DNA of 64,000 nt. Origin: an uncultured Alphaproteobacteria bacterium. Lineage in GTDB: Bacteria; Pseudomonadota; Alphaproteobacteria; HIMB59; GCA-002718135. The position numbers and the translations under genes are program-made. Positions 1-9,495 of this stretch are shown here, piece by piece. Under the pieces are notes generated by a model. It was not told where the DNA came from, ran no database searches, and saw only the letters and a program-made list of their open reading frames with translations. Numbering within the stretch: the stretch's first letter is position 1; each line of letters begins with the position of its first letter. Location: the NCBI GenBank assembly GCA_902591485.1, contig CACJAV010000001.1:142563-206562 (forward strand), read 5' to 3'.

Positions 1-567
1 TGAAGCACCGTCCATCCTTGAAGCATCTTCTATTTCTGTGTTTAATTCATCAAAAAAACTTTTCATCATCCAAATAGAAAAAGGAAGATTGAAAGCTGTA
101 TACATCAATATAATGCCTGTATAAGTTCCAGCTAGACCTGTGATTCTAAATATCAAAAATATTGGAACAATAACTATTATGGGAGGAAGCATTCTTGTAG
201 TCAGAATAATGAACAAATAAGTGTCATTACCTCTAAGTGGATGCCTTGAAAATCCGTATGCTGCTAAAGTACCAATTAACAGTGCAAGCAATACACTCAT
301 TCCTGAAATATAAATACTATTAAAAAAATATACATGAAAACCAGTTGCAACATACTCCGTACTGTTTGCCATCGCTCTAAAAAATATGTGATAAAAATTT
401 TCAAAAGTAGGTGTGAAAAACCATTTAGGAGGTGTTGCTAATGTATCACTTCTAGATCTAAAAGCTGTTAAAATAATAAAAAGAACTGGAAAAAAATATA
501 TGAAAGCTACAATACTAGCTAATCCTGTCCAAAGCCAACCAGCTTGTCCTATTGCTTTTTTCTTCAT
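1..567 (-). CDS. Carbohydrate ABC transporter permease (MalG-like), 3' end beyond window start (partial)
   Basis: My reverse-strand translation from 567 is MKKKAIGQAGWLWTGLASIVAFIYFFPVLFIILTAFRS...TLAAYGFSRHPLRG...LTTRMLPPIIVIVPIFLI...NLPFSIWMMKSFFDELNTEIEDASRMDGA, open to the window edge, with an EAA-like loop. ATGA overlap with the upstream permease stop. Confidence 0.93.
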   Translation of the reverse strand, partial: MKKKAIGQAGWLWTGLASIVAFIYFFPVLFIILTAFRSRSDTLATPPKWFFTPTFENFYHIFFRAMANSTEYVATGFHVYFFNSIYISGMSVLLALLIGTLAAYGFSRHPLRGNDTYLFIILTTRMLPPIIVIVPIFLIFRITGLAGTYTGIILMYTAFNLPFSIWMMKSFFDELNTEIEDASRMDGAS

Positions 568-1472
568 ATATCTTCACTTTCTCTTTGCTTAATTACATAC
601 AAATATAAACTTGTTAATACGATTACTGCAAAAAGTAAGATATAACCCATTGCAGCAGAATTACTGGTTCTAAAAAATTGGAACGCAGTTCGATAAACTA
701 GAACACCAATAGTTTCAGTAGCTGTTCCAGGTCCTCCATTAGTTAGAATAAATACTAAATCAAAAATTTTAACTGTTTCAATTGTTCTAAATAAAACTGC
801 AAGTAATAATAAGCTCCTAACATATGGAAACGTAATAGTGGTAAACTTTCTCCACCAACTCATCCTATCAATTTCTGCAGCCTCATATAAGTGTTTAGGA
901 ACACTAACTAAACCTGCTAAAACTAGTAACATAACAAAAGGAGTCCATTGCCAAGCATCAGCAACAATCACACCAATGAGTGCTCCAGCAGGAGTTGAAA
1001 GTAAAACATACATTTCACCAGTAATAAATGATTGTACAAATTGACTTAAAAGACCAAATTCTGGTTCATAAAATAATTTAAAATAAATTGCCACAGCAAC
1101 ATTACTTAGCATCATAGGTGCTAATACAAACATAAGAAGAATTTTTCTTAGCGGAAATTGTGAAGCAAATAAAAGTGCCAAGAGAAATCCTAAAATCATT
1201 TGAAGGCCTACACTTCCAGCTACAATTATCGCTGTAGTTTGAAGAGACTCCCAAATATTATCTTTAGTTAAAACTTTTTCGTAACTATAAAACCAACTAA
1301 ACTTAGGAAGCTTTAAAGTATTTGCTCTGTATTTAAAAAAACTTAGGCCAAAAGACCACATTAGTGGAATAATATTTACAAGTAACAAAACTATAATTGC
1401 TGGTGCAATTAGTAAAGGGCCTCTGCGACTAGGATCCAAAAACCAAGAGAGAAAACCTTTATTATTATTCAT
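564..1472 (-). CDS. Carbohydrate ABC transporter permease (MalF/UgpA-like)
   Basis: Multi-TM protein with EAA motif (YEAAEIDRMSWWRKFTTITFPYVRSLL). Confidence 0.93.
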   Translation of the reverse strand: MNNNKGFLSWFLDPSRRGPLLIAPAIIVLLLVNIIPLMWSFGLSFFKYRANTLKLPKFSWFYSYEKVLTKDNIWESLQTTAIIVAGSVGLQMILGFLLALLFASQFPLRKILLMFVLAPMMLSNVAVAIYFKLFYEPEFGLLSQFVQSFITGEMYVLLSTPAGALIGVIVADAWQWTPFVMLLVLAGLVSVPKHLYEAAEIDRMSWWRKFTTITFPYVRSLLLLAVLFRTIETVKIFDLVFILTNGGPGTATETIGVLVYRTAFQFFRTSNSAAMGYILLFAVIVLTSLYLYVIKQRESEDI

Positions 1473-1500
1473 AATTATTATTTCTTATAGAGTAATTTGA

Positions 1501-1532
1501 AAAAAAAGCCCAATTTTCATTGGGCTTTTTTA
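1501..1532 (-). terminator. Intrinsic terminator/attenuator between SBP and permease genes
   Basis: AAAAAAAGCCCAATTTTCATTGGGCTTTTTT: GC-containing hairpin followed by a T tract on the minus strand, in the SBP-permease gap. Confidence 0.8.
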
Positions 1533-1542
1533 ATGTTAATTA

Positions 1543-2970
1543 TTATTGAATTCTATCAACTTCTTCCAACAATTCTTGTTGGAATTCAGCGATATTATCA
1601 AGAGTAGTTTGAGCATCTTGTTGACCAGTAATTGCTTTGTCAAACTCTTCTTGTTGTTGAGTTAATAATTCAAAGAATTCTGGAATATGCCAAACATCTT
1701 TTTGCCAGTCCATACTTGCAACATAAGCTGCATTCCATGGAGCTAAAGCATTGTATCCGTCAGAGTAAATAATACTCTTCATACAACTTTGACCACCTGC
1801 TTTAACAGCTGCAATTTGGGTATCAAAAGATAACCACCATTTAATAATTTTAAATGCTGCATCTATTTCCTCATCAGTCATCCAAGTTGTTAATACAAAT
1901 GGTTGGCCTCCAAGATTGGCCCAACGAGATATTGTGCCATCATCCTGCATTGTGCCTGGTTGACGAGCATAGCCAGTTATATCGTGAACTTTAGATAAAT
2001 TTGGATCAACAACTGGTGCACCTAAACCAACCCAGTTAATCATTGAAGCAATTTTACCTTCTAGATATAAAGCTTGCATTTCAAAAATACCCATACCCCC
2101 TGTCTTATGAGAAGGATGCATAGTTGCAAGTAAGTCCAGGTATTTAGTTAGTGCTGCAACGTTAATATCTGAATTAACAACACCAATAGCTTGTGCGTCA
2201 GGCTGTTGATCTTCTCTCCATATATCTCCTCCGTATTGCCAGAAGAAACCGTTTATTTGCATAGAAGAGAAGTCGTAAGCTTTACCAGCTTGATATGTTA
2301 CACCAAACATGTCATCTTCAAGTGGTTTACCAGCTAACATTTCACCTTTTTTACGAGTTAAGAACTCATTGATATCAAAAATATCATCCCAAACTACAAT
2401 CTCCCAGTCTGCATAAGTACAAGGAAGTTTTTTTCCATACTTAGCTCTGAAAGCTGCATTTTCATCAGGGTTACAGAAAATATCAGTTCTGTAGAAGTTT
2501 ACATAGTTATCAGGGAATTGAGGAAAGCCATAATAGTTTTCACTCTTATATGGATAAGTTGTGTAACCTTCTTTGTAACCTTGATGCATATCATCAAAAA
2601 TAGCTTGAAGTTCAGGATCTGCATCAATGTATTTATTTAATTTTTGAAAGTAGCCACCTTCAATAAATGCACCTAGCCATTGACTGTCTGATACAATCAT
2701 TGAATATTTTTGCTCACCTGAAGTAAGTGAAGCTGCTACGTTTGTATAGAAGTTATCCCATGGAATAAAATCTAGTGTTAACTTTATCTCAGTATCACCT
2801 GTCTGAGGAAAGTTAGAGTTAAAATACTCTTGCATGAAACGAGTTGGAGGCCAATCAGGCGCTGCCATAATTATTTCAACTGTTTTCGCATTAACAGTTT
2901 TCGAAACACCTACAGAAAAAACAATAGATGCTAAGAAAGCAAGAAGGAATTTTTTCGTTAAATTTAACAT
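1543..2970 (-). CDS. Extracellular solute-binding protein of sugar ABC transporter
   Basis: Signal peptide (KKFLLAFLASIVFSVGVSKTVNA), SBP-like fold and composition, start of the transporter operon. Confidence 0.9.
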   Translation of the reverse strand: MLNLTKKFLLAFLASIVFSVGVSKTVNAKTVEIIMAAPDWPPTRFMQEYFNSNFPQTGDTEIKLTLDFIPWDNFYTNVAASLTSGEQKYSMIVSDSQWLGAFIEGGYFQKLNKYIDADPELQAIFDDMHQGYKEGYTTYPYKSENYYGFPQFPDNYVNFYRTDIFCNPDENAAFRAKYGKKLPCTYADWEIVVWDDIFDINEFLTRKKGEMLAGKPLEDDMFGVTYQAGKAYDFSSMQINGFFWQYGGDIWREDQQPDAQAIGVVNSDINVAALTKYLDLLATMHPSHKTGGMGIFEMQALYLEGKIASMINWVGLGAPVVDPNLSKVHDITGYARQPGTMQDDGTISRWANLGGQPFVLTTWMTDEEIDAAFKIIKWWLSFDTQIAAVKAGGQSCMKSIIYSDGYNALAPWNAAYVASMDWQKDVWHIPEFFELLTQQQEEFDKAITGQQDAQTTLDNIAEFQQELLEEVDRIQ

Positions 2971-3189
2971 TTTACCTCCCGATATTATATTCTTAAATAT
3001 ACTAAATCAGAATTTTATATTAAAAATATAAAGAATCTTTATATATATAAAAAAAAATGCTCTTATTTTTCAACAATATTTTTAAGTTTTTTTTAATGTT
3101 TTGATAAATAAAAATAAGAATTTTACTAAATTTCATATATGAAGAACATATTTACTAATAAATTATTGTTTATTATTAATTTCTAACCA

Positions 3190-3576
3190 ATGCTTGAAAA
3201 TACAATAAAGAAATATTTAAAGAGAAAAATTAAACATTTTGATGACTCTCAAGATGAGCGAAATGAGACGATAAATTACTTTAGACGTTCTAGAATTCAC
3301 TGGCTTTTTTTACTAAATATTCTTAAAGCACATTATGAAAAAGATATTATCACTAAAAGTGATTTGATACACAAAATACAAGTCTCACATATAACTATAT
3401 TAAAATATATTAGAGAAACTATTAATCGGAAAATTATTTTAGAGGTAAGATCAAAAAAAGATAAGAGAAAAGTAGGTTTAATTCCTTCAAAAGAATTAAT
3501 TGATTCTTTTGAAAATTTTTTTTATGATGAAACAAGATCTTTAAAAGATCTTTTTGATGAAAGAATGGAAGATTAA
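3190..3576 (+). CDS. Small winged-helix/MarR-like putative transcriptional regulator
   Basis: 128 aa with an HTH-like segment (ITKSDLIHKIQVSHITILKYIRETINRKIILEVRS); divergent from the SBP gene. Confidence 0.6.
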   Translation: MLENTIKKYLKRKIKHFDDSQDERNETINYFRRSRIHWLFLLNILKAHYEKDIITKSDLIHKIQVSHITILKYIRETINRKIILEVRSKKDKRKVGLIPSKELIDSFENFFYDETRSLKDLFDERMED

Positions 3577-4653
3577 TTAATTAAAAGCACTAACACCTGT
3601 CTCATTAGAAAATAAATATGAATTATCAATATTAAAATTGACCTTAATATTTTGACCTGTTTCATATTTAATAGCATCTTCTTCTGGTAATATCATTTTT
3701 AACTTTGTGTCTTTAATAGTTAAATCTAAAATAGTTACATCTCCAAGCGGCTCTTTTAAAAAGATTTTAGCTTCATAATTATCTGCGTTACTAGAAATAT
3801 GAATGTCATTAGGTCTAATTCCAAACATAAGATCTGTTGAAATAAAGTCAGAATTTATTTTTTTATTTTTATTAGTTGATACATTTCCAAATGGTAATTC
3901 AATCTGATTATTAACAATTTTTGCATTAATTAAATTCATTTCAGGTGAACCAATCATTTTTCCAACATATAAATTTTTAGGATTTAGATATAATTCATCT
4001 GGAGTACCTTTTTGTATTAATTTACCGTCTTTAATAATAGTAATATTATCTCCCATCGTTAATGCTTCCAGTTGATCGGGTGTTGCATAAACCATTGTCA
4101 TATTCAAATCTCTTTGAAGTCTTTTTAGTTCAGCTCTTGTATCGTGACGAAGTTTTGCATCAAGATTAGCAAGAGGTTCATCTAAAAGCAATAATTTTGG
4201 TTGTTGTATCAAAGCTCTACCAATGGCTAATCTTTGTTGCTCACCACCAGATAAAGTATCTGGTTTTCGGTTTAGCGCATGACTAATTCTTAACATTTCT
4301 GCTGTTTCAGAAATTCTCTTAGCTATTTCATTTTTATCAATTTTTTTCTTTATTAAAGGGTAAGCGAGGTTATCATGCGTTGTTAGATGAGGATAGAGAG
4401 CGAATGTTTGAAAAACCATTGCCATTTCCCTTCCTTGAATTGGTGCGTCTGTAAAATTATTTTGATTAAACCAAACTTCACCGTTTTCTGTTTTTTCTAA
4501 ACCCGCAATGCATCGAAGAGTTGTAGTTTTGCCTGCAGCAGAAGATCCAAATAAAACAGCAAATTCATTTTTTTCTACAGAAAAATTTAATTGATCAACT
4601 GCAACTAAATCATCATATTTTTTTGTAATATTTTTTAATTCTAAATATGCCAT
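3577..4653 (-). CDS. Sugar ABC transporter ATP-binding protein (MalK/UgpC-like)
   Basis: Walker A GSSAAGKTT, signature LSGGEQQRLAIGRAL, Walker B LLLLDEPLANLDAKL, C-terminal TOBE-like region. Confidence 0.95.
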   Translation of the reverse strand: MAYLELKNITKKYDDLVAVDQLNFSVEKNEFAVLFGSSAAGKTTTLRCIAGLEKTENGEVWFNQNNFTDAPIQGREMAMVFQTFALYPHLTTHDNLAYPLIKKKIDKNEIAKRISETAEMLRISHALNRKPDTLSGGEQQRLAIGRALIQQPKLLLLDEPLANLDAKLRHDTRAELKRLQRDLNMTMVYATPDQLEALTMGDNITIIKDGKLIQKGTPDELYLNPKNLYVGKMIGSPEMNLINAKIVNNQIELPFGNVSTNKNKKINSDFISTDLMFGIRPNDIHISSNADNYEAKIFLKEPLGDVTILDLTIKDTKLKMILPEEDAIKYETGQNIKVNFNIDNSYLFSNETGVSAFN

Positions 4654-4655
4654 AA

Positions 4656-5405
4656 TTAATAAGTAGCTCGACCACCACTTATATCAAAGACACCACCAGT
4701 AGTAAAAGAGTTTTCTTCAGAAACCATCCATGAAACTAAGGAAGCTAATTCATCTACCTTTAAGAATCTATTTCTTGGAATTTTTGATAACATATAATTG
4801 ATATGTTCTTCACTAATCTGATCAAATATCTTTGTTTTTGCTGCGGCTGGAGTAACACAATTAACAGCAATATTGTAGTCAGCTAATTCTTTACCAAGGG
4901 ATTTTGTTAAAGCAATAACAGCAGCTTTTGCAGCACTATAAGCAGAAGCATTTGGGTTACCATCTTTACCAGCAATACTGGCAATATTTACAATACGTCC
5001 ATAATTATTTTTTATCATATAAGGTGTTACTGACTTACAACAATTAAATGTGCCATTTAGATCAATATCTATTACCTTATTCCAATCATCTGAAGGGTAC
5101 TCCCATGTTTTAAAAGAGGGCCCTGCTATACCTGCATTGTTAACAAAAATATCTATATTTTTATATTTTTCTATTATTGTTTTAATAGTTTCTTCAACTA
5201 TCTCAGCTTTTGTAATATCAATTTCAAAAATATCAGCATAAGTAAATTCACCTTTACTTTTAGCTTCAGCAGTTGCTACTGGATCTTTATCGATATTAAT
5301 TACTTTGGCCCCTGAGTCTGTTAGTCTTTTTGCTATCGCATAACCAAAACCTTGTGAGGCACCAGTAACAACTGCTATTTTATTTTTTAAATCGATGTTG
5401 TTCAT
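4656..5405 (-). CDS. Short-chain dehydrogenase/reductase (SDR)
   Basis: TGASQGFGYAIA, NNAG, YSAAK motifs. Confidence 0.93.
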   Translation of the reverse strand: MNNIDLKNKIAVVTGASQGFGYAIAKRLTDSGAKVINIDKDPVATAEAKSKGEFTYADIFEIDITKAEIVEETIKTIIEKYKNIDIFVNNAGIAGPSFKTWEYPSDDWNKVIDIDLNGTFNCCKSVTPYMIKNNYGRIVNIASIAGKDGNPNASAYSAAKAAVIALTKSLGKELADYNIAVNCVTPAAAKTKIFDQISEEHINYMLSKIPRNRFLKVDELASLVSWMVSEENSFTTGGVFDISGGRATY

Positions 5406-5422
5406 TTAATTAATTTTTGCAA

Positions 5423-6331
5423 TTAACCATATTTAGATACAAGACCATCAAGAGCGGATTTGCATTTCTCAGTAGCATCCCACGCTTCTGGCCAAAAACA
5501 AAGATCGACTGTCCACCAATCGTGACCAATATTTTCCTTAGCAAGTACAGGAACTATTTGATCAAAATCCAATATGCCGTCACCAAAAGGAGGGTGTGCA
5601 CTTGTTTCATCATTTCCATCGGCATCCTTATGGCACGTGTTGTCAGAGTCAATTAGGTGAATATGATTTATTCTTCCACTAAATTTACTTATTAATTCAA
5701 GTTGATCTTTTACAACTTCTTTTTCACCTTGTTGACGTGCACCAACAACGCCTAACATTTGCCCATGACATGTATCATACATAAGTCCAAAGTTTTCATG
5801 TTGTAATTTATCTAAAACTTTAAGCACGTATGATGGCTTGTTAAAAGCAAAGCCAGGTTCGAACTCCCATGTTACATATATACCTTTATCAGCGGCATAG
5901 TTAATACAAGTATCCCAAGTATTCGTTAATCTTGAAAACAGAGTATCATCGTCTACTTCATTATGAATAGTTGGAGGTTGAACACAGTCAACCCTCACAC
6001 CTTTGATGCCTAAATCTCCAGCAAAATCCACATTAGCCTTAAACTCTGAAATATACTTTGATTGATCATCAGTATTTAAAAGTTCTTCACTCCATAAATC
6101 TTGTGCAAAACCTGAAAAGGATAAACCCCAATTATCCATTTTTTCTTTGAGCGCATCACGTTGCTCTTTTTCTGGATGATTGTGAGGATTAGGGTAGCCA
6201 TTAAAGCCGCCTAATTCCATTCCTTGAAAATTCAATTTTGCTAATGTAGATCCTACAGTATCAAAAGGAATTGGATTTTCTCCATAAGGGCCAACATTAT
6301 AAGCCCAAGTCCCGATAGATGTTTTTTTCAT
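5423..6331 (-). CDS. Sugar phosphate isomerase/epimerase-like (xylose isomerase-like TIM barrel)
   Basis: AP-endonuclease-2/xylose-isomerase-like barrel features: VTWEFEPGFAF, GLMYDTCH, INHIHLIDSD, HPPFGDGILDFDQI. Confidence 0.87.
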   Translation of the reverse strand: MKKTSIGTWAYNVGPYGENPIPFDTVGSTLAKLNFQGMELGGFNGYPNPHNHPEKEQRDALKEKMDNWGLSFSGFAQDLWSEELLNTDDQSKYISEFKANVDFAGDLGIKGVRVDCVQPPTIHNEVDDDTLFSRLTNTWDTCINYAADKGIYVTWEFEPGFAFNKPSYVLKVLDKLQHENFGLMYDTCHGQMLGVVGARQQGEKEVVKDQLELISKFSGRINHIHLIDSDNTCHKDADGNDETSAHPPFGDGILDFDQIVPVLAKENIGHDWWTVDLCFWPEAWDATEKCKSALDGLVSKYG

Positions 6332-6339
6332 TTCTCCCC

Positions 6340-7395
6340 CTATTCTATTCCTAAAATTTTTTTATTTGCTTCTTTATTGTCACCACTTTTATCAATGAAA
6401 TCATCAAAAGCTCCTTGAGATACAGTGATAATATGATTTTGAATAAACGGCGCACCTTCTCGTGCACCCTGTACTGAATCTTTAATTGCACATTCCCATT
6501 CGAGAACAGCCCAACCAGAAAAACCGTAATACGTAAGTTTAGAAAAAATACCTGAGAAATCTACTTGCCCATCTCCAAGAGAACGGAAACGACCTGCCCT
6601 ATCTCTCCAATCAAGATAACCTCCATAAACACCATTTCTGCCTGATGAGTTAAATTCAGCATCCTTTACATGAAACATTTTTATACGATCGTGATACAAA
6701 TCAATGTAATGTAAATAATCTAGTTGCTGGAGTACAAAATGACTTGGGTCATACAACAAATTACACCTTGGATGCTCATTAACAGCACTCAAAAACATTT
6801 CCCAAGAAGCTCCATCATGAATGTCTTCACTTGCATGTGCTTCATAGCATAAGTCAACTCCATTATCTTCATAGACATCTAATATTGGAGTCCATCTTTT
6901 TGATAACTCTTTAAAACCGTCCTCAACAAGTCCAGGTAATCTTGGTGGCCAGCTATAAATGTATGGCCAAAGTAAAGCGCCAGGAAAACTTACTGAAACA
7001 TCAATACCTAAATTTCTCGATGCTTTGGCTGCCATTTTAACTTGATCAACAGCCCACTCTTGTCGTGATTTTGGATTGTTATGAACTTCACTTGGTGCAA
7101 ACTGATCAAATCCAATATCATATGCTGGATGAACTGCAACTAACTGACCTTGTAAGTGGGTTGATAATTCACTAATTTCAATATTATTATTTTTACAAAC
7201 ACCTTTTATTTCGTCACAATAATCTTTGCTCTCTGACGCTTTTTTAAGATCTATCATTCTTGAATCCCAAGTAGGGATCTGCACACCTTTGTATCCTAAA
7301 TCTGCAGCCCATTTTGTTATATTTTCAAGAGTATTAAAGGGCTCTTTATCCCCGGCAAATTGTGCTAAAAAAATAGCAGGACCTTTGATTGTCAT
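6340..7395 (-). CDS. Sugar phosphate isomerase/epimerase-like (xylose isomerase-like TIM barrel)
   Basis: LCYEAHASEDIHDG, NLLYDPSHFVLQ, IKMFHVKDAEF, LGDGQVDFSGIF, AVLEWECA. Confidence 0.9.
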   Translation of the reverse strand: MTIKGPAIFLAQFAGDKEPFNTLENITKWAADLGYKGVQIPTWDSRMIDLKKASESKDYCDEIKGVCKNNNIEISELSTHLQGQLVAVHPAYDIGFDQFAPSEVHNNPKSRQEWAVDQVKMAAKASRNLGIDVSVSFPGALLWPYIYSWPPRLPGLVEDGFKELSKRWTPILDVYEDNGVDLCYEAHASEDIHDGASWEMFLSAVNEHPRCNLLYDPSHFVLQQLDYLHYIDLYHDRIKMFHVKDAEFNSSGRNGVYGGYLDWRDRAGRFRSLGDGQVDFSGIFSKLTYYGFSGWAVLEWECAIKDSVQGAREGAPFIQNHIITVSQGAFDDFIDKSGDNKEANKKILGIE

Positions 7396-7506
7396 TGACT
7401 CCTCCGAATAATTATTAGTAAAATCATACTGAGGTAAATTATAAAAGAAAGCAATTATATAAATAATGTTTATTCATTTTTGTATCCATTTTAATAAATT
7501 TTATCA

Positions 7507-8472
7507 ATGCAATTAAATAGAGAAGAATTACTAAAAGCATATGAGGGAATGTGCTTAATAAGAGAATTTGATGATGCTGTTCATTATGAATTTGCAGCAG
7601 ACGCAATGCCTGGATTTGTTCATCTTTATGTAGGTGAAGAAGCATCTGCTATGGGTATTTGTATGAACTTAAATGAAAAAGACACTATAGCAAGTACACA
7701 CAGAGGTCATGGTCATTGTATCGCAAAAGGATGTGATGTCAATGATATGATGAAAGAACTATATGGAAAAAAAGATGGCATTTGTGGTGGTAAAGGTGGA
7801 TCAATGCATATTGCAGATTTATCAAAAGGAATGTTAGGAGCAAATGGAATAGTTGGTGGAGGTCCTCCAATTGTATTAGGTGCAGCTTTAACTTATAAAA
7901 CAAAAAAAACAAATAATGTGTCTGTTGGTTTTTTTGGTGATGGCGCTTCTAATCAAGGATCAATTTCAGAGTCTATGAATATGGCTAGTGTACTAAAGTT
8001 ACCTGCAATTTTTGTATGTGAAGATAATGGCTACGCTGAATCAACTGCAAGAGAGTATGCAGTTGGTGGAAAAATTTTAGATAGAGGAAAAGCCTTTGGC
8101 TTAGACTCTCATGAAGTTGATGGAGATAATTTTTTTGAAGTATATGAAGCGGCAAAACATGTGATCGATAATGCAAGAAACGGCAAAGGTCCTGCTTTGC
8201 TTCATATTAAAACTAGTAAAGTCTATGGTCACTTTGAGGGTGATGCTATCTCTTACAGAACTAAAGAAGAAAATGAGAGAATCAAAAATGACGAAGATCC
8301 ATTAAAAATTTTTAAAAAGAAAGTAATTGAGGCAGGTCTACTAGAATTAACTCAATTAGAAAATATTGAAAATGAATCTAAAGCAAAAATTAAAAAAGCT
8401 ATACAAGAGTCAAAAGAGGCTGAGTTTCCAAATGCAAATGATTTATTAACGGATGTTTATATAAAATACTAA
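7507..8472 (+). CDS. TPP-dependent dehydrogenase E1 alpha subunit (acetoin/pyruvate dehydrogenase type)
   Basis: E1-alpha pattern: RGHGHCIAKG, GKGGSMHI, GDGASNQGSISESMNMASVLKLPAIFVCEDNGYAEST. Confidence 0.93.
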   Translation: MQLNREELLKAYEGMCLIREFDDAVHYEFAADAMPGFVHLYVGEEASAMGICMNLNEKDTIASTHRGHGHCIAKGCDVNDMMKELYGKKDGICGGKGGSMHIADLSKGMLGANGIVGGGPPIVLGAALTYKTKKTNNVSVGFFGDGASNQGSISESMNMASVLKLPAIFVCEDNGYAESTAREYAVGGKILDRGKAFGLDSHEVDGDNFFEVYEAAKHVIDNARNGKGPALLHIKTSKVYGHFEGDAISYRTKEENERIKNDEDPLKIFKKKVIEAGLLELTQLENIENESKAKIKKAIQESKEAEFPNANDLLTDVYIKY

Positions 8473-8487
8473 AAGATAGGAAAATCT

Positions 8488-9489
8488 ATGCCCATAAAAA
8501 CATACAGAGAAGCTATTAATGAAGCGCTACTTCAAGAAATGAAAAAAGATGAAAATGTTGTTGTTATAGGAGAAGATGTTGCTGGAGGTGCTGGTACTAA
8601 TGGAGAGCAAGATGCATGGGGTGGTGTGCTTGGTGTTACAAAAGGTTTACTTAAACATTTTGGTAGAGAAAGAATTATAGATACACCTATTACCGAAACT
8701 GCAATTATGGGAATGGCATCTGGTGCAGCTTTGACAGGACTTAGACCTGTTGCAGAATTGATGTTTGTTGATTTTATGGGAGTGTGTTTTGATCAAATCT
8801 TAAATCAGACAGCCAAATTTAGATATATGTTTGGTGGTAAAGCAGTTACTCCACTTACAATAAGAACAATGTATGGAGGTGGATTAAGAGCTGCTAGTCA
8901 GCATAGTCAGTGCTTGTATCCAATGTTTACACATGTACCTGGCATTAAAGTTGTACTACCTTCAAATCCTTACGATGCAAAAGGTTTATTAATTCAATCA
9001 ATTAGAGATAATGATCCTGTTATTTTTATGGAGCATAAAAATCTTTATGATACTTCTGGTGATGTGCCTGATGAGTCATATTCAATTCCTTTCGGTGAAG
9101 CTAACTTTACTAGAGAAGGTAAAGATTTAACCTTTATTGCTATGGGTCAAACTGTTGAAATATGCAATAATGTTGCTGACACACTTAAAAAAGAAGGTAA
9201 AACTTGTACTGTTCTTGATTTAAGAACTTTATCACCACTAGATGAAGATTCAATTTTAGAGGCAGCTGAAGAAACTGGAAAAATAGTTATCGTAGATGAA
9301 TCCTATCCAAGATGTAATGTTGCTACGGATATATCAGCATTGATTTGTCAAAAATCATTTGATTCACTTAAAGCTGGAATTAAAATGGTTACACCACCAC
9401 ACACACCTGTGCCCTTTTCACCTCCATTAGAAGATTTATATCTTCCTAGTGAGGAAAAAGTGCTTAATGTCGCTAAAGAAATTCTCTAA
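8488..9489 (+). CDS. TPP-dependent dehydrogenase E1 beta subunit (acetoin/pyruvate dehydrogenase type)
   Basis: VVVIGEDVAGGAGT..., TPITETAIMGMASGAALTGLRPVAELMFVDFMG; directly follows E1 alpha. Confidence 0.93.
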   Translation: MPIKTYREAINEALLQEMKKDENVVVIGEDVAGGAGTNGEQDAWGGVLGVTKGLLKHFGRERIIDTPITETAIMGMASGAALTGLRPVAELMFVDFMGVCFDQILNQTAKFRYMFGGKAVTPLTIRTMYGGGLRAASQHSQCLYPMFTHVPGIKVVLPSNPYDAKGLLIQSIRDNDPVIFMEHKNLYDTSGDVPDESYSIPFGEANFTREGKDLTFIAMGQTVEICNNVADTLKKEGKTCTVLDLRTLSPLDEDSILEAAEETGKIVIVDESYPRCNVATDISALICQKSFDSLKAGIKMVTPPHTPVPFSPPLEDLYLPSEEKVLNVAKEIL

Positions 9490-9495
9490 ATTATT

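Noticed and set aside
838-1044. 68-aa + strand ORF inside the permease gene
   Set aside because: Antisense to a clearly coding permease; no domain or RBS evidence.
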